A DNA stretch of 14,301 nucleotides from assembly GCA_964650405.1 (NCBI GenBank), contig CAZYTO010000148.1, forward strand, positions 1 through 14,301. Direction: 5' to 3'. Both the position numbers and the translations under genes were made by a program. This DNA comes from CAZYTO01 sp964650405. Lineage in GTDB: Bacteria; Acidobacteriota; Thermoanaerobaculia; Gp7-AA8. Positions 1 through 6,158 of this stretch are shown here, piece by piece; position 1 is the stretch's first letter, and the number at the start of each line of letters is the position of its first letter. The notes under the pieces were generated by a model, which was not told where the DNA came from, made no database searches, and was given only the letters and a program-made list of their open reading frames with translations.

Positions 1-229
1 TACCGGTCTCATGCTCGAGAACCCGTGTGATCCCGTGCGCCGCCGCGCAACCCTAGACGGACGCGAGCTCGGGCCGGATGTCGGACTGGACACCTTTTGC
101 TAAGCGAAGTGATACGGCTCAGCCGGAGGCGGCGTCCGCCAGCCGCGGGCTTCCGTCTGAGGTTAGAGCCTTGATGCCACCTAGGCCGAAGCCGGGCGTG
201 GGTAGGCGGCTGTGGCGCGTTGGCGACAG
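1..229. other. Left edge, no gene recognised
   Basis: No ORF here looks protein-coding. A plus-strand frame is open from the window edge to a TAA at 101-103 (33 codons) and could be the end of a gene lying to the left, but its translation resembles no family I know. The rest holds only a short GC-rich inverted repeat (GGCGG/CCGCC near 127-139). No tRNA or rRNA signature is seen. Confidence 0.4.
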
Positions 230-400
230 TTATGCAGCGGCGCGGTTTTCGGTGATGAGGGTGATGAATGCTTTGACGATTTCGGGGTCGAATTGGCTGC
301 CGGCGGCTTTGTCGATTTCGGTGAGGGCTTGCTCGACGGTTCGTGCGCGTCTGTATGGGCGGTCGTTTGTGATTGCTGCGTTGGTGTCGAGGAGGGAGAA
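230..400 (-). pseudogene. HD-GYP phosphodiesterase C-terminal remnant
   Basis: The minus-strand frame ending at TAA 230-232 translates, from the codon at 398-400, to a 56-residue stretch with the end of an HD-GYP domain. Visible are the segment LLDTNAAITNDRPYRRA, matching the family's ADxYDAxTSDRPYR(K/R)A block, and then GSQFDPEIVKAF, matching GTxFDPxVVxAF. Full HD-GYP domains hydrolyse cyclic di-GMP and carry HD and HHExxDGxGYP motifs further upstream; none of these is present. The frame is closed by a TGA at 482-484, which is also the ATPase stop, and has no ATG, GTG or TTG, so it cannot be an intact gene. The residues before 400 are unrelated Pro/Thr-rich sequence. The piece was probably left when the rest was deleted or replaced at the exporter boundary. 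The homology call rests on motif recognition by eye. Confidence 0.6.
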
Positions 401-481
401 AGTGCGGGGCGGGGCGGGGTTATGGGTGTCGGGGGTCCAGTTGTCCGGTATCGACTGTTGTCCGCGACGGCGGCCTGAATC

Positions 482-1144
482 TCACGCTGCAAGCTGCCCG
501 TCGCGAATCGTGACCACGCGGTCGGCGATGGACCGCACCTTCGGGTCGTGCGTCACGACGACGAGGGCGCGGTTCTCTTTCCTGGCCAGGTCGCGGAACA
601 TCTCCAGTACCTGCGTGCCGACGACCGAATCGAGATTCGCGGTCGGCTCGTCGGCCAGGAGGATCGGCGCGCTGCCGGCAAGGGCCCGTGCGATGGCCAC
701 GCGCTGCTTCTGCCCGCCGCTCAGATCGCGGGGCAGGTAGTTCCTGCGCTCGGCCAGGCCGACCGCCTCGATGACCCGTTCCGCCTCGAGCTGCGCATCG
801 CGGCCGCGCACGCCTTTCACATTGAGCGAGTACTCGACGTTCTCCACGGCCGTGAGCGACGGGAAGAGATTGAACTGCTGAAAGACGAAACCGAGCGAGC
901 GGCGGCGGATCTCCACGAGCGTGTCCTCCTCCGCGCGCACACCGTCGATGGTCACCTCGCCCGTGGTCGGAGTGAGGATGCAGCCGAGAATCGACAGGAA
1001 GGTCGTCTTGCCCGAGCCCGAGGGCCCTTCCAGCGCGACGATCTCGCCGCGTTCGACCTCGAAACTGATCCCGCGGAGCACCCGCACGCTCTCGCGCCCT
1101 TCCGCAAAATCCTTGATGACGTTACGTGCCTGGAGAATGGACAT
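482..1144 (-). CDS. ABC transporter ATP-binding protein, LolD/MacB/DevA type
   Basis: This is a 220-residue nucleotide-binding subunit that would power the permease encoded just upstream. It has every expected motif: Walker A GPSGSGKTT (40-48), Q-loop FQQ (88-90), signature LSGGQ (141-145), Walker B ILLADEP (161-167) with the following D-loop, and H-loop histidine 199. Length and motif context fit the small LolD/MacB/DevA ATPases that pair with FtsX-fold permeases, which export lipoproteins, lipids or drugs rather than import solutes. The start at 1142-1144 is chosen because AAGGAG lies about 6 nt upstream; an in-frame ATG 60 nt earlier has no ribosome site and would add unrelated residues. 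It follows the permease by 81 bp and is last in the unit. The substrate cannot be inferred. Confidence 0.95.
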   Translation of the reverse strand: MSILQARNVIKDFAEGRESVRVLRGISFEVERGEIVALEGPSGSGKTTFLSILGCILTPTTGEVTIDGVRAEEDTLVEIRRRSLGFVFQQFNLFPSLTAVENVEYSLNVKGVRGRDAQLEAERVIEAVGLAERRNYLPRDLSGGQKQRVAIARALAGSAPILLADEPTANLDSVVGTQVLEMFRDLARKENRALVVVTHDPKVRSIADRVVTIRDGQLAA

Positions 1145-1225
1145 GATCACTCCTTCTTCACTTTCGAGACAGCTACCGCAGAGCGACGGTCGCCCGCCGC
1201 GCATTTCAGACTCTTCGATACGGAA

Positions 1226-2353
1226 CTACCCGCGGAACACCAGCGCCGGATCGATCGAGGCGACCTTCCGGAACGACACCATGGCCGCGGCGAGGCAGAG
1301 CACGATCGCCCCGAGGAACACGGCCACCGACAGAGAGTTGGGGATGACGAGCTTCAGATCGATCTTGTGGATGAGCGGCTGCATGGCATAGGCCATCACC
1401 GCACCGAGGGCGAAGCCGGCCACCGCCGCGATCGTGGCCTGTTTGCCGAGGATGGCGTAGATGTCACGGTTTCCGCCGCCGATGGCCTTCACCGTGCCGA
1501 ACTCGCGGATGTGCTCCATGGTCGAGGTGTAGAGCGTCTGGGCCACCACTACGATACCGACCAGGCAGCCGAGGAAGACCGTGATGTACATGTTCAGGCC
1601 GAGTCCCGTCGAGACGATCCAGTAGTTGCGGGAGCGCTGCGCCCACTCATCGCGCGTGTAGACGTCGTTGAACGGGAGGCGGCGGCGCATCTCCTCCGCC
1701 ACGCGGGTCCGGTCGGCACCCGGCGCGAGCTTCACCAGGATGTACGTCGTCCGGCCGCGCAGCTCGCTCGGATTGAGGCTCTGTGCCAGTCGGTAGTCCA
1801 TGAACGTCAGCGGAGACGTGGTGAACGACTTCGCCTCCTGGGCACGGCCGATGATCTTCAGACGGCGGCCCAGGATCTCGCGGTATTCGCCCACCTGGAA
1901 CGGTCCCCACCGCTTCTGCGCCGATTCGTCGACGATGCAGTAATTGCCGCGGCGCAGGTCTTCCCGGTTCCCCTCGGCCAGTTTCCAGGGGAAGTCCCAC
2001 CGCTGGAAGTCCTCGAGCGCATAGACCTCGGTGCCCTCGACGGCGCCGTTGGGCAGGGCCACGTTCATGAACCAGATGATCAGGTTGTCGGCGCGCTCCA
2101 CGCCGGGGATCGAGCGCACGCGCTTGATGTAGGTCTCGTTGAAGGTGTGGGAGAAGTCGATGTTGGCCGTGTTGTGCGACGTCACCCACAGATCGGCGTC
2201 GAGGTGCTGGATGGTGAGCGAGGCGTTGTCCATCAGGCCGAGGAACAGGCCGACCTGGACGAACACGAGTGCCACGGCGAAGGCCACGCCGCTCACCGTG
2301 ATGAAGAAGCGGAGCTTGTCGTGCAGGAGACTTCTGGTAGCGAGGTCGACCAT
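1226..2353 (-). CDS. ABC transporter permease, FtsX/DevC-like
   Basis: A 375-residue membrane subunit. The N-terminal block LLHDKLRFFITVSGVAFAV, followed by VQVGLFLGLMDNAS, is typical of DevC-type permeases. TM1 spans about 14-38. A large extracytoplasmic region (about 40-250) follows, then TM2 (about 253-277), TM3 (about 303-325) and TM4 (about 340-362), which is the FtsX/MacB topology. The cytoplasmic segment after TM2 (REFGTVKAIGGGNRDIYAILGKQA) is the usual coupling region for the ATPase. DevBCA-type systems work with an HlyD-family adaptor and often an outer-membrane channel; no adaptor gene is present in this unit. An AGGA lies about 8 nt before the ATG. The 115-bp gap to tetR is almost entirely a repeat element. 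The family is certain; the DevC subfamily and export role are likely; the substrate is unknown. Confidence 0.92.
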   Translation of the reverse strand: MVDLATRSLLHDKLRFFITVSGVAFAVALVFVQVGLFLGLMDNASLTIQHLDADLWVTSHNTANIDFSHTFNETYIKRVRSIPGVERADNLIIWFMNVALPNGAVEGTEVYALEDFQRWDFPWKLAEGNREDLRRGNYCIVDESAQKRWGPFQVGEYREILGRRLKIIGRAQEAKSFTTSPLTFMDYRLAQSLNPSELRGRTTYILVKLAPGADRTRVAEEMRRRLPFNDVYTRDEWAQRSRNYWIVSTGLGLNMYITVFLGCLVGIVVVAQTLYTSTMEHIREFGTVKAIGGGNRDIYAILGKQATIAAVAGFALGAVMAYAMQPLIHKIDLKLVIPNSLSVAVFLGAIVLCLAAAMVSFRKVASIDPALVFRG

Positions 2354-2365
2354 CTTCTTAGTTCC

Positions 2366-2471
2366 TAGTGCCGAGTTCCGAGTGCCGAGTTCTGAGTGCC
2401 GAGTGCCGAGTTGTCATGTCCGTTGCCTGCGAGCTTCCGCGCGGCACTCGGCACTCAGCACCGGGCACTCA
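2366..2471. repeat. GTGCCGA-family inverted repeat between tetR and permease
   Basis: Head-to-tail copies and variants of the heptamer GTGCCGA run from 2366 to about 2412. Inverted copies (TCGGCAC and variants) run from 2442 to 2471. The 16 bases at 2392-2407 are perfectly complementary to 2443-2458, so a transcript could form a 16-bp stem with a 35-nt loop. The right end (CACTCA) supplies the TGA stop codon of tetR. The first 25 bases (2366-2390) are identical to 10743-10767 in the second element of this kind. Confidence 0.9.
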
Positions 2472-3095
2472 CTTCTTCAATCCGTCGATGAGCGTTTCGA
2501 TCATGAACGTGGCCCGCTTCTTCAGCGGCTTCCACTCCACCCAGTCGTCATTGCATTTCGCGATCTGCAGAGAGATGACGCCGTGTACGCCGGCCCACAC
2601 GGTCTGGGCGATGAGCTCGACGTCTTTGAGGTCGCCACGGAAGCGGCCCTGGGCGATGCCCGCCGAGATGATTCCCTTCAGGAAGGCGTAGGCGTCTTCC
2701 TCCGGATTGCCCTTCCGCTCCGCATCCTCGCCGTCGAACTCGATCCGCGGATGGGGCGTCATGAACATGAGCCGGTAGTGGTTCGGGTTCTGCAGACCGA
2801 AGTCGACGTAGGCCAGCCCGGTCCGGCGAAGCTGCTCGATGGGGTCTTTGATCTGGGCGATCTTCGTGAGCTGGTGGGCCAGGGCCAGAAAGTCCGTCAG
2901 GCAGAGCTCTTTCATCAGCGCGTCTTTGTCGCGGAAGTGAAAGTAGATGGCGGTGGGGGAGTACTCGATCTTCTCGGCGATGCGGCGCATCGTCACGGCC
3001 TCGTACCCCTCGGTGGCGAACATCTCGCGCGCCGCGTCGAGGATGACCGTCCGGATCTCCTCGCGCTCGCGTGCCCTGCGTTCTCTCGGTCCCAT
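2469..3095 (-). CDS. TetR-family transcriptional regulator
   Basis: A 208-residue one-component repressor. Residues about 15-61 form the TetR N-terminal helix-turn-helix domain, with the hallmark order AAREMFATEGYEAVTMRRIA, a turn, then SPTAIYFHFRDKDAL. The C-terminal half contains NPNHYRLMF, a motif common in TetR proteins with a WHG/TetR_C-type ligand-binding domain. The ATG at 3093-3095 is preferred because GGAG lies 7 nt upstream; an upstream in-frame TTG overlaps that site too closely. It is first in a tetR-permease-ATPase unit, so it most likely represses its own exporter and is released by a ligand. The palindrome overlapping the promoter -10 box supports autoregulation. Family assignment is certain; target and ligand are inference. 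Confidence 0.95.
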   Translation of the reverse strand: MGPRERRAREREEIRTVILDAAREMFATEGYEAVTMRRIAEKIEYSPTAIYFHFRDKDALMKELCLTDFLALAHQLTKIAQIKDPIEQLRRTGLAYVDFGLQNPNHYRLMFMTPHPRIEFDGEDAERKGNPEEDAYAFLKGIISAGIAQGRFRGDLKDVELIAQTVWAGVHGVISLQIAKCNDDWVEWKPLKKRATFMIETLIDGLKK

Positions 3096-3109
3096 AACCA
3101 ATCTCCGTT

Positions 3110-3151
3110 ACTTAACGGTGTTAAGTTAGGTTGCCTGGTTAGGATTGTCAA
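3110..3151 (-). promoter_or_regulatory. sigma70-type promoter and palindromic operator of tetR
   Basis: On the minus strand a perfect -35 box TTGACA (3146-3151) is separated by 17 bp from TAACTT (3123-3128), and the predicted leader to the tetR ATG is about 20 nt. The -10 box lies in the 17-bp inverted repeat ACTTAAC-ggt-GTTAAGT (3110-3126), which has 7-bp perfect arms. An operator overlapping the -10 box just upstream of a tetR gene is the classic layout for autorepression. The boxes and palindrome are seen directly; binding is inferred. Confidence 0.72.
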
Positions 3152-3178
3152 GAGGGTTTAGGTAGGGGGACGAAAAAA

Positions 3179-3254
3179 GTGCCGAGTGCCGAGTGCCGAG
3201 TGCCGAGTGCCGAGTGCCGAGTGCCGAGTGCCGAGGACTAGGGCCGAGGGCCGA
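3179..3254. repeat. Eight perfect GTGCCGA heptamers plus variants
   Basis: Eight uninterrupted copies of GTGCCGA occupy 3179-3234, followed after six bases by two GGGCCGA variants (3241-3254). The array lies between the tetR promoter and the 3' end of the small gene at 3327. Unlike the elements at 2366 and 10743 it has no inverted half. A perfect heptamer run is consistent with recent slippage expansion. Confidence 0.92.
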
Positions 3255-3292
3255 GCCCGTCAAGCCTCCATCAGCCCCCACGAACAACGAAC

Positions 3293-3320
3293 AGCGATCA
3301 GCGATCAGCGATCAGCGAAA
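3293..3320. repeat. AGCGATC heptamer tandem repeat
   Basis: Three perfect AGCGATC copies (3293-3313) and a fourth ending AAA (3314-3320), just beyond the 3' end of the small gene at 3327. This is a second, unrelated heptamer family within 60 bp of the GTGCCGA array, with the same unit length. Confidence 0.85.
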
Positions 3321-3326
3321 AACGAG

Positions 3327-3560
3327 TCAGTCGCAAACCCGCTTCATCGCCTCGTTGACCTGGTTGTAGACCGAGCTGACCAGCCGCTCGATGTTGAAGA
3401 GGGTCTCATCCGTTTCGTGCTCCGCCCGTCCGCAGCGGATCATGTCCAGGATCTCGTCGCTGGCCAGGAGGATGTCCCCGAGCTTGTCGGCGATCCGCTC
3501 CTGCATGGGCATCTGCAGCCCGATCGTGGCCTCGGCGAAGGCGATGGCTTTCTCGTTCAC
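3327..3560 (-). CDS. Small protein of unknown function, 77 aa
   Basis: I do not recognise this protein. It is predicted soluble and mostly helical, with alternating hydrophobic and charged residues (for example ERIADKLGDILLASDEILDMI and the final LVSSVYNQVNEAMKRV). It has one cysteine in the middle (IRCGRAEHE) and one near the end, and no signal peptide or membrane segment. Third codon positions are overwhelmingly G or C, as in neighbouring real genes, which supports coding; the flanking frames lack this bias. The start is a GTG directly preceded by an in-frame TGA, so the protein cannot extend upstream unless that stop is read through. AGGA is only 3 nt from the GTG, while a perfect AAGGAGGT lies about 25 nt upstream, which is unusual. 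It has no operon partner. Confidence 0.7.
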   Translation of the reverse strand: MNEKAIAFAEATIGLQMPMQERIADKLGDILLASDEILDMIRCGRAEHETDETLFNIERLVSSVYNQVNEAMKRVCD

Positions 3561-3948
3561 TCATCCTAGGAGTGATTTAATGACCTCCTTCCCTACCCTG
3601 GATTTGCAACAAATCGCACTTTTTTCGTGTGCAGGGGAGCGGATAGGAGTCGTCTTCAACGTTTTGTAACAGGAATCCACGTCGCCTGTGATCGAGATGC
3701 GCTCCCTCGGTTGCACGTCGATCCTCGATCGCGCTCCTCGGGTTTCGAATTCTGTCCGCGTATGGGCGCGGTCTTCAGGACGAGCAGCGGGAGGGCGGGG
3801 TGTGCCCGCGGCCGCGGCTAGCGTCTCGGTCATCCTGTCGTCGAACGAGGTGCGGCGGGAGGGCCTGCCCGCCGCAGGGGGAATGGCGTGAGGGCGGCAA
3901 GCTGAGGCGGATTCGCTCGCCGCGCGCTACCACCCGCTCGCCGGAGCG
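3561..3948. other. Intergenic, two inverted repeats, no gene
   Basis: The frames open here lack the third-position GC bias of neighbouring genes and have no recognisable product. The stretch holds AAGGAGGT on the minus strand (about 3585-3592), a 15-bp inverted repeat GATTTG-CAA-CAAATC at 3601-3615, and a strong GC hairpin at 3851-3876. It should contain the promoter of the 77-residue gene, but no convincing -35/-10 pair was found. Confidence 0.5.
3851..3876 (-). terminator. Strong GC hairpin downstream of the small secreted protein gene
   Basis: TGCGGCGGG (3851-3859) and CCCGCCGCA (3868-3876) form perfect 9-bp arms around an 8-nt loop, about 70 nt beyond the stop codon of the gene at 3949. 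There is no T tract, so it is not a canonical intrinsic terminator. It may act as a transcript-end stabiliser or a Rho-assisted stop. Confidence 0.35.
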
Positions 3949-4191
3949 TCAGTGCCGCGCGAAGTTGATGCCCTTCTCGACCTGCACGATGGCATCGTTG
4001 ACGAGACGGACAGCGGCTTCACGGTGGCCGCCCTTATCCCGGTCCGCCAGCTCGAGCTCCGCCTTGGCTCCACGCAGATGATCGAGAGCCGCCTGCATGT
4101 GGGGCTGATCCGCACTCACGCGGCCAGCGAGGAAACCTGCACCGATTCCGAGGGTCACCAGAAGAGCAGCAAAGAAACGACGTACCTTCAT
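3949..4191 (-). CDS. Small secreted protein of unknown function
   Basis: An 80-residue protein with a clear Sec signal peptide: KVRR, a hydrophobic core (about 6-22) and a VSA cleavage site, leaving a mature chain of about 53 residues. The mature part, starting DQPHMQAALDHL and containing DKGGHREAAVRLVNDAI and VEKGINFARH, resembles a type of short bacterial periplasmic protein I have seen annotated as hypothetical, with a helix, a conserved K/H-GGHR turn and a second helix. No function is known to me. The histidines might suggest metal binding, but that is conjecture. Start choice is firm: AAGGAGGAG lies 6 nt before the ATG. It is transcribed alone, divergent from the M28 peptidase, and the palindrome at 4223-4238 sits in its upstream region. 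Confidence 0.85.
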   Translation of the reverse strand: MKVRRFFAALLVTLGIGAGFLAGRVSADQPHMQAALDHLRGAKAELELADRDKGGHREAAVRLVNDAIVQVEKGINFARH

Positions 4192-4222
4192 GACAATCTC
4201 CTCCTTCGTTCCCTGAAGTGAC

Positions 4223-4238
4223 GGCGGAACGTTCCGCC
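4223..4238. promoter_or_regulatory. Perfect 16-bp palindrome, candidate operator
   Basis: GGCGGAACGTTCCGCC is a perfect palindrome with no spacer, located 32 bp upstream of the small secreted protein ATG and about 118 bp upstream of the M28 ATG. Its position between divergent genes suits a dimeric regulator, possibly controlling both. No regulator for it is encoded adjacent, and I cannot name one. Confidence 0.5.
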
Positions 4239-4277
4239 TGCTTACAACCGATTTTGAGCGGCGGGAAGACTATCACC

Positions 4278-4309
4278 CCCCGCAACCTCGGAACCCCGCA
4301 ACCCCGCAA
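4278..4309. repeat. CCCCGCAA octamer tandem repeat
   Basis: Four head-to-tail octamers (4278-4309): CCCCGCAA, a variant CCTCGGAA, then two more perfect copies. It lies in the leader region of the M28 gene, about 46 bp before its ATG. It is a third short-repeat family, here with period 8. Confidence 0.8.
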
Positions 4310-4355
4310 CCCTCTTTGGTCTATCCTCTTCGCGCTTCACCGAAGGAGGCCCCTG

Positions 4356-6053
4356 ATGCGACGCAGCCTTTCCCTACTACTGGTGGTCCTGGCCGCCTCG
4401 TTCGCGTTCGCAGCGAACGACATCCCGGCCACGGCTCCGCCGGCCGTGCAGCACGCCATGAAGGGCTTCGACGCCCGCGCCCTGGCCGTTCACGACAAGT
4501 TCCTGGCCAGCGACCTGCTCGAAGGCCGCGGTCCCGGCACCCGTGGGGACGACCTGGCCATGCAGTACATCGCTACCCAGTTCGAGCTGTTCGGCCTGCA
4601 ACCAGCCGGCGATCACGGTACGTACTACCAGCGCGTGCCGCTCGTCGGCGCGCGCACGGTGCCGGAGAAGTCGTCCATCTTGTTCACGAAAGATGGCGCG
4701 CCCGCCATCACGCCGAAGTTCGGCGACGACTTCGTCACCGGCGACCAGACCCAGCAGGAGTCGAACGACCTCGATTCGGAGCTCGTCTTCGTCGGCCACG
4801 GCGTCGTGGCGCCCGAATACAAGTGGGACGACTACAAGGGCCTCGACACACGCGGGAAGACGCTGGTGATGCTCGTCGACGATCCACCCGCTTCGCCGGC
4901 GGAGCCCGACCTGTTCAAGGGAAAAACCCGCACGTACTACGGCCGCTGGACGTACAAGTACGAGATCGGCACGGCCAAGGGCGCGCAGGGCGTGATCCTC
5001 ATCCACACCGAGGATGCGGCGGGCTATTCCTGGGGCGTGGTGCGCAATTCGTGGGGCGGCGAGAAGTCCTATCTCGAAGTGAAGGCCGGCGCGCCGGCTC
5101 TCCGCTTTGCATCGTGGATCACCGAGCAGCTCGCCGCACAGCTCTTCAAGGGCGCCGGCCTCGACCTCGATGCCATGACGAAGGCCGCCTCCTCCCGCGA
5201 CTTCAAGCCGGTGTCGCTCGGCTATCACCTGAGCGGAAAGATCGTCAGCACCGTCCGCAGATTCGACAGCGGGAACGTCATCGCCAGGCTTCCCGGATCC
5301 GATCCGGCGCTCAAGGACGAAGCCGTGCTCTACTCCGCCCATCACGATCACTTCGGCATCGGCAAGCCCGATCCGAACGGCGATCCCAGCGACACGATTT
5401 ACAACGGCGCGATCGACAACGCCTCCGGGTGTGCGCTGCTGATCGATTCCGCGCACGTCTGGGCGACCTCCGGCGTGAAGCCGAAGCGCTCGATCTACTT
5501 CGCCGCGGTGGCCGCCGAAGAGCAGGGGCTCCTCGGCTCCCAATGGCTGGCCGAGAATCCTCCGCTACCCGCCGGCCGCATCGCCCTCGGTATCAACTAC
5601 GATGCCATCCCCGAGATCGGCCGCGTCCGCGACGTCTACATGAACGGCATCGAGCGCCAGACCTTCCTTGCCGATGCGCAGCGCATCACCAAGGCCATGG
5701 GCATCCGCATCGTTCCCGATCCCGAGCCGGAGCAGGGGCACTACTACCGCTCCGATCACTTCAACCTGGCCAAGGCCGGCGTGCCCGCCTTTTCGGTCGA
5801 CCCCGGGCACGACATCATCGGCAAGCCCGCCGGGTGGGGGAAGAAAATGAGCGACGATTACCGCCAGCATCGCTATCACCAGCCGAGCGATCAATTCGAT
5901 CCGAACTGGGACTGGAGCGAGGGTGTCCAGATCGCCCAGCTCGGCTTCTGGCTGGGCTGGGACGCCGCCAACGCCGCGACGAAGCCGAACTGGCTGCCGG
6001 GCGACGAGTTCCGCGCCGTCCGCGACAAGTCGCTGGCGGCGGCAAAGAAGTAG
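4356..6053 (+). CDS. Secreted M28-family zinc metallopeptidase
   Basis: A 565-residue exported peptidase. Residues 1-19 are a Sec signal peptide (MRRS, a leucine/valine core, cleavage near AFA). The middle region (about 100-300) fits a protease-associated insert, followed by the M28 catalytic domain. The zinc site is complete: H330/H332 in the HHDHFG segment, bridging D354 in NGAIDNASG, the catalytic pair E388-E389 in AAEEQGLLGS, D416 in NYDAIPE and H468 in YRSDHF. M28 enzymes are co-catalytic two-zinc aminopeptidases or carboxypeptidases; the exact specificity is not visible, but an aminopeptidase acting on periplasmic or extracellular peptides is likely. GAAGGAGG lies 6 nt before the chosen ATG, and longer in-frame extensions would bury the signal peptide. 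Its stop is followed after 2 nt by an octamer repeat. Confidence 0.95.
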   Translation: MRRSLSLLLVVLAASFAFAANDIPATAPPAVQHAMKGFDARALAVHDKFLASDLLEGRGPGTRGDDLAMQYIATQFELFGLQPAGDHGTYYQRVPLVGARTVPEKSSILFTKDGAPAITPKFGDDFVTGDQTQQESNDLDSELVFVGHGVVAPEYKWDDYKGLDTRGKTLVMLVDDPPASPAEPDLFKGKTRTYYGRWTYKYEIGTAKGAQGVILIHTEDAAGYSWGVVRNSWGGEKSYLEVKAGAPALRFASWITEQLAAQLFKGAGLDLDAMTKAASSRDFKPVSLGYHLSGKIVSTVRRFDSGNVIARLPGSDPALKDEAVLYSAHHDHFGIGKPDPNGDPSDTIYNGAIDNASGCALLIDSAHVWATSGVKPKRSIYFAAVAAEEQGLLGSQWLAENPPLPAGRIALGINYDAIPEIGRVRDVYMNGIERQTFLADAQRITKAMGIRIVPDPEPEQGHYYRSDHFNLAKAGVPAFSVDPGHDIIGKPAGWGKKMSDDYRQHRYHQPSDQFDPNWDWSEGVQIAQLGFWLGWDAANAATKPNWLPGDEFRAVRDKSLAAAKK

Positions 6054-6055
6054 AG

Positions 6056-6114
6056 TCGCTTAATCGCTTATTCGCTTATTCGCTAGTCGCCTAATCGCTG
6101 GTCGCAGTTGCGAC
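6056..6114. repeat. TCGCTTAN octamer/heptamer repeat and small hairpin
   Basis: Six head-to-tail units begin with TCGC: TCGCTTAA, TCGCTTAT twice, TCGCTAG, TCGCCTAA, TCGCTGG (6056-6101). Unit length alternates between 8 and 7. The run ends in an inverted repeat GTCGC-AGTT-GCGAC (6101-6114). It occupies the gap between the convergent M28 and BadF-type genes and could act as a bidirectional transcript end, although no T tract follows. Confidence 0.75.
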
Positions 6115-6158
6115 AGGCCCGTGGTGTGCCGGAAAAGCACTCCTACCGAGTGCCGGGG

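Noticed and set aside
181..492. 103-residue minus-strand Pro/Ser/Thr-rich frame
   Set aside because: Out-of-frame reading of the HD-GYP remnant; the neighbouring frame gives the recognisable domain.
548..2368. Long plus-strand open frame over the ABC transporter genes
   Set aside because: It is antisense to the ATPase and permease, which carry complete family motifs; its translation is His/Arg/Asp-rich, typical of a shadow in high-GC DNA.
3179..3320. Insertion-sequence ends or attachment site
   Set aside because: The repeats are simple heptamer runs with no transposase, target duplication or tRNA nearby.
3561..3833. Minus-strand 90-residue frame directly upstream of the 77-residue gene, in the same frame
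   Set aside because: No third-position GC bias, no recognisable domain and no ribosome site; treated as intergenic. A TGA-interrupted fusion with the 77-residue gene was considered but lacks support.
4316..6094. Second long plus-strand frame over the M28 gene
   Set aside because: Arginine-rich +1 shadow of the peptidase gene with no domain.
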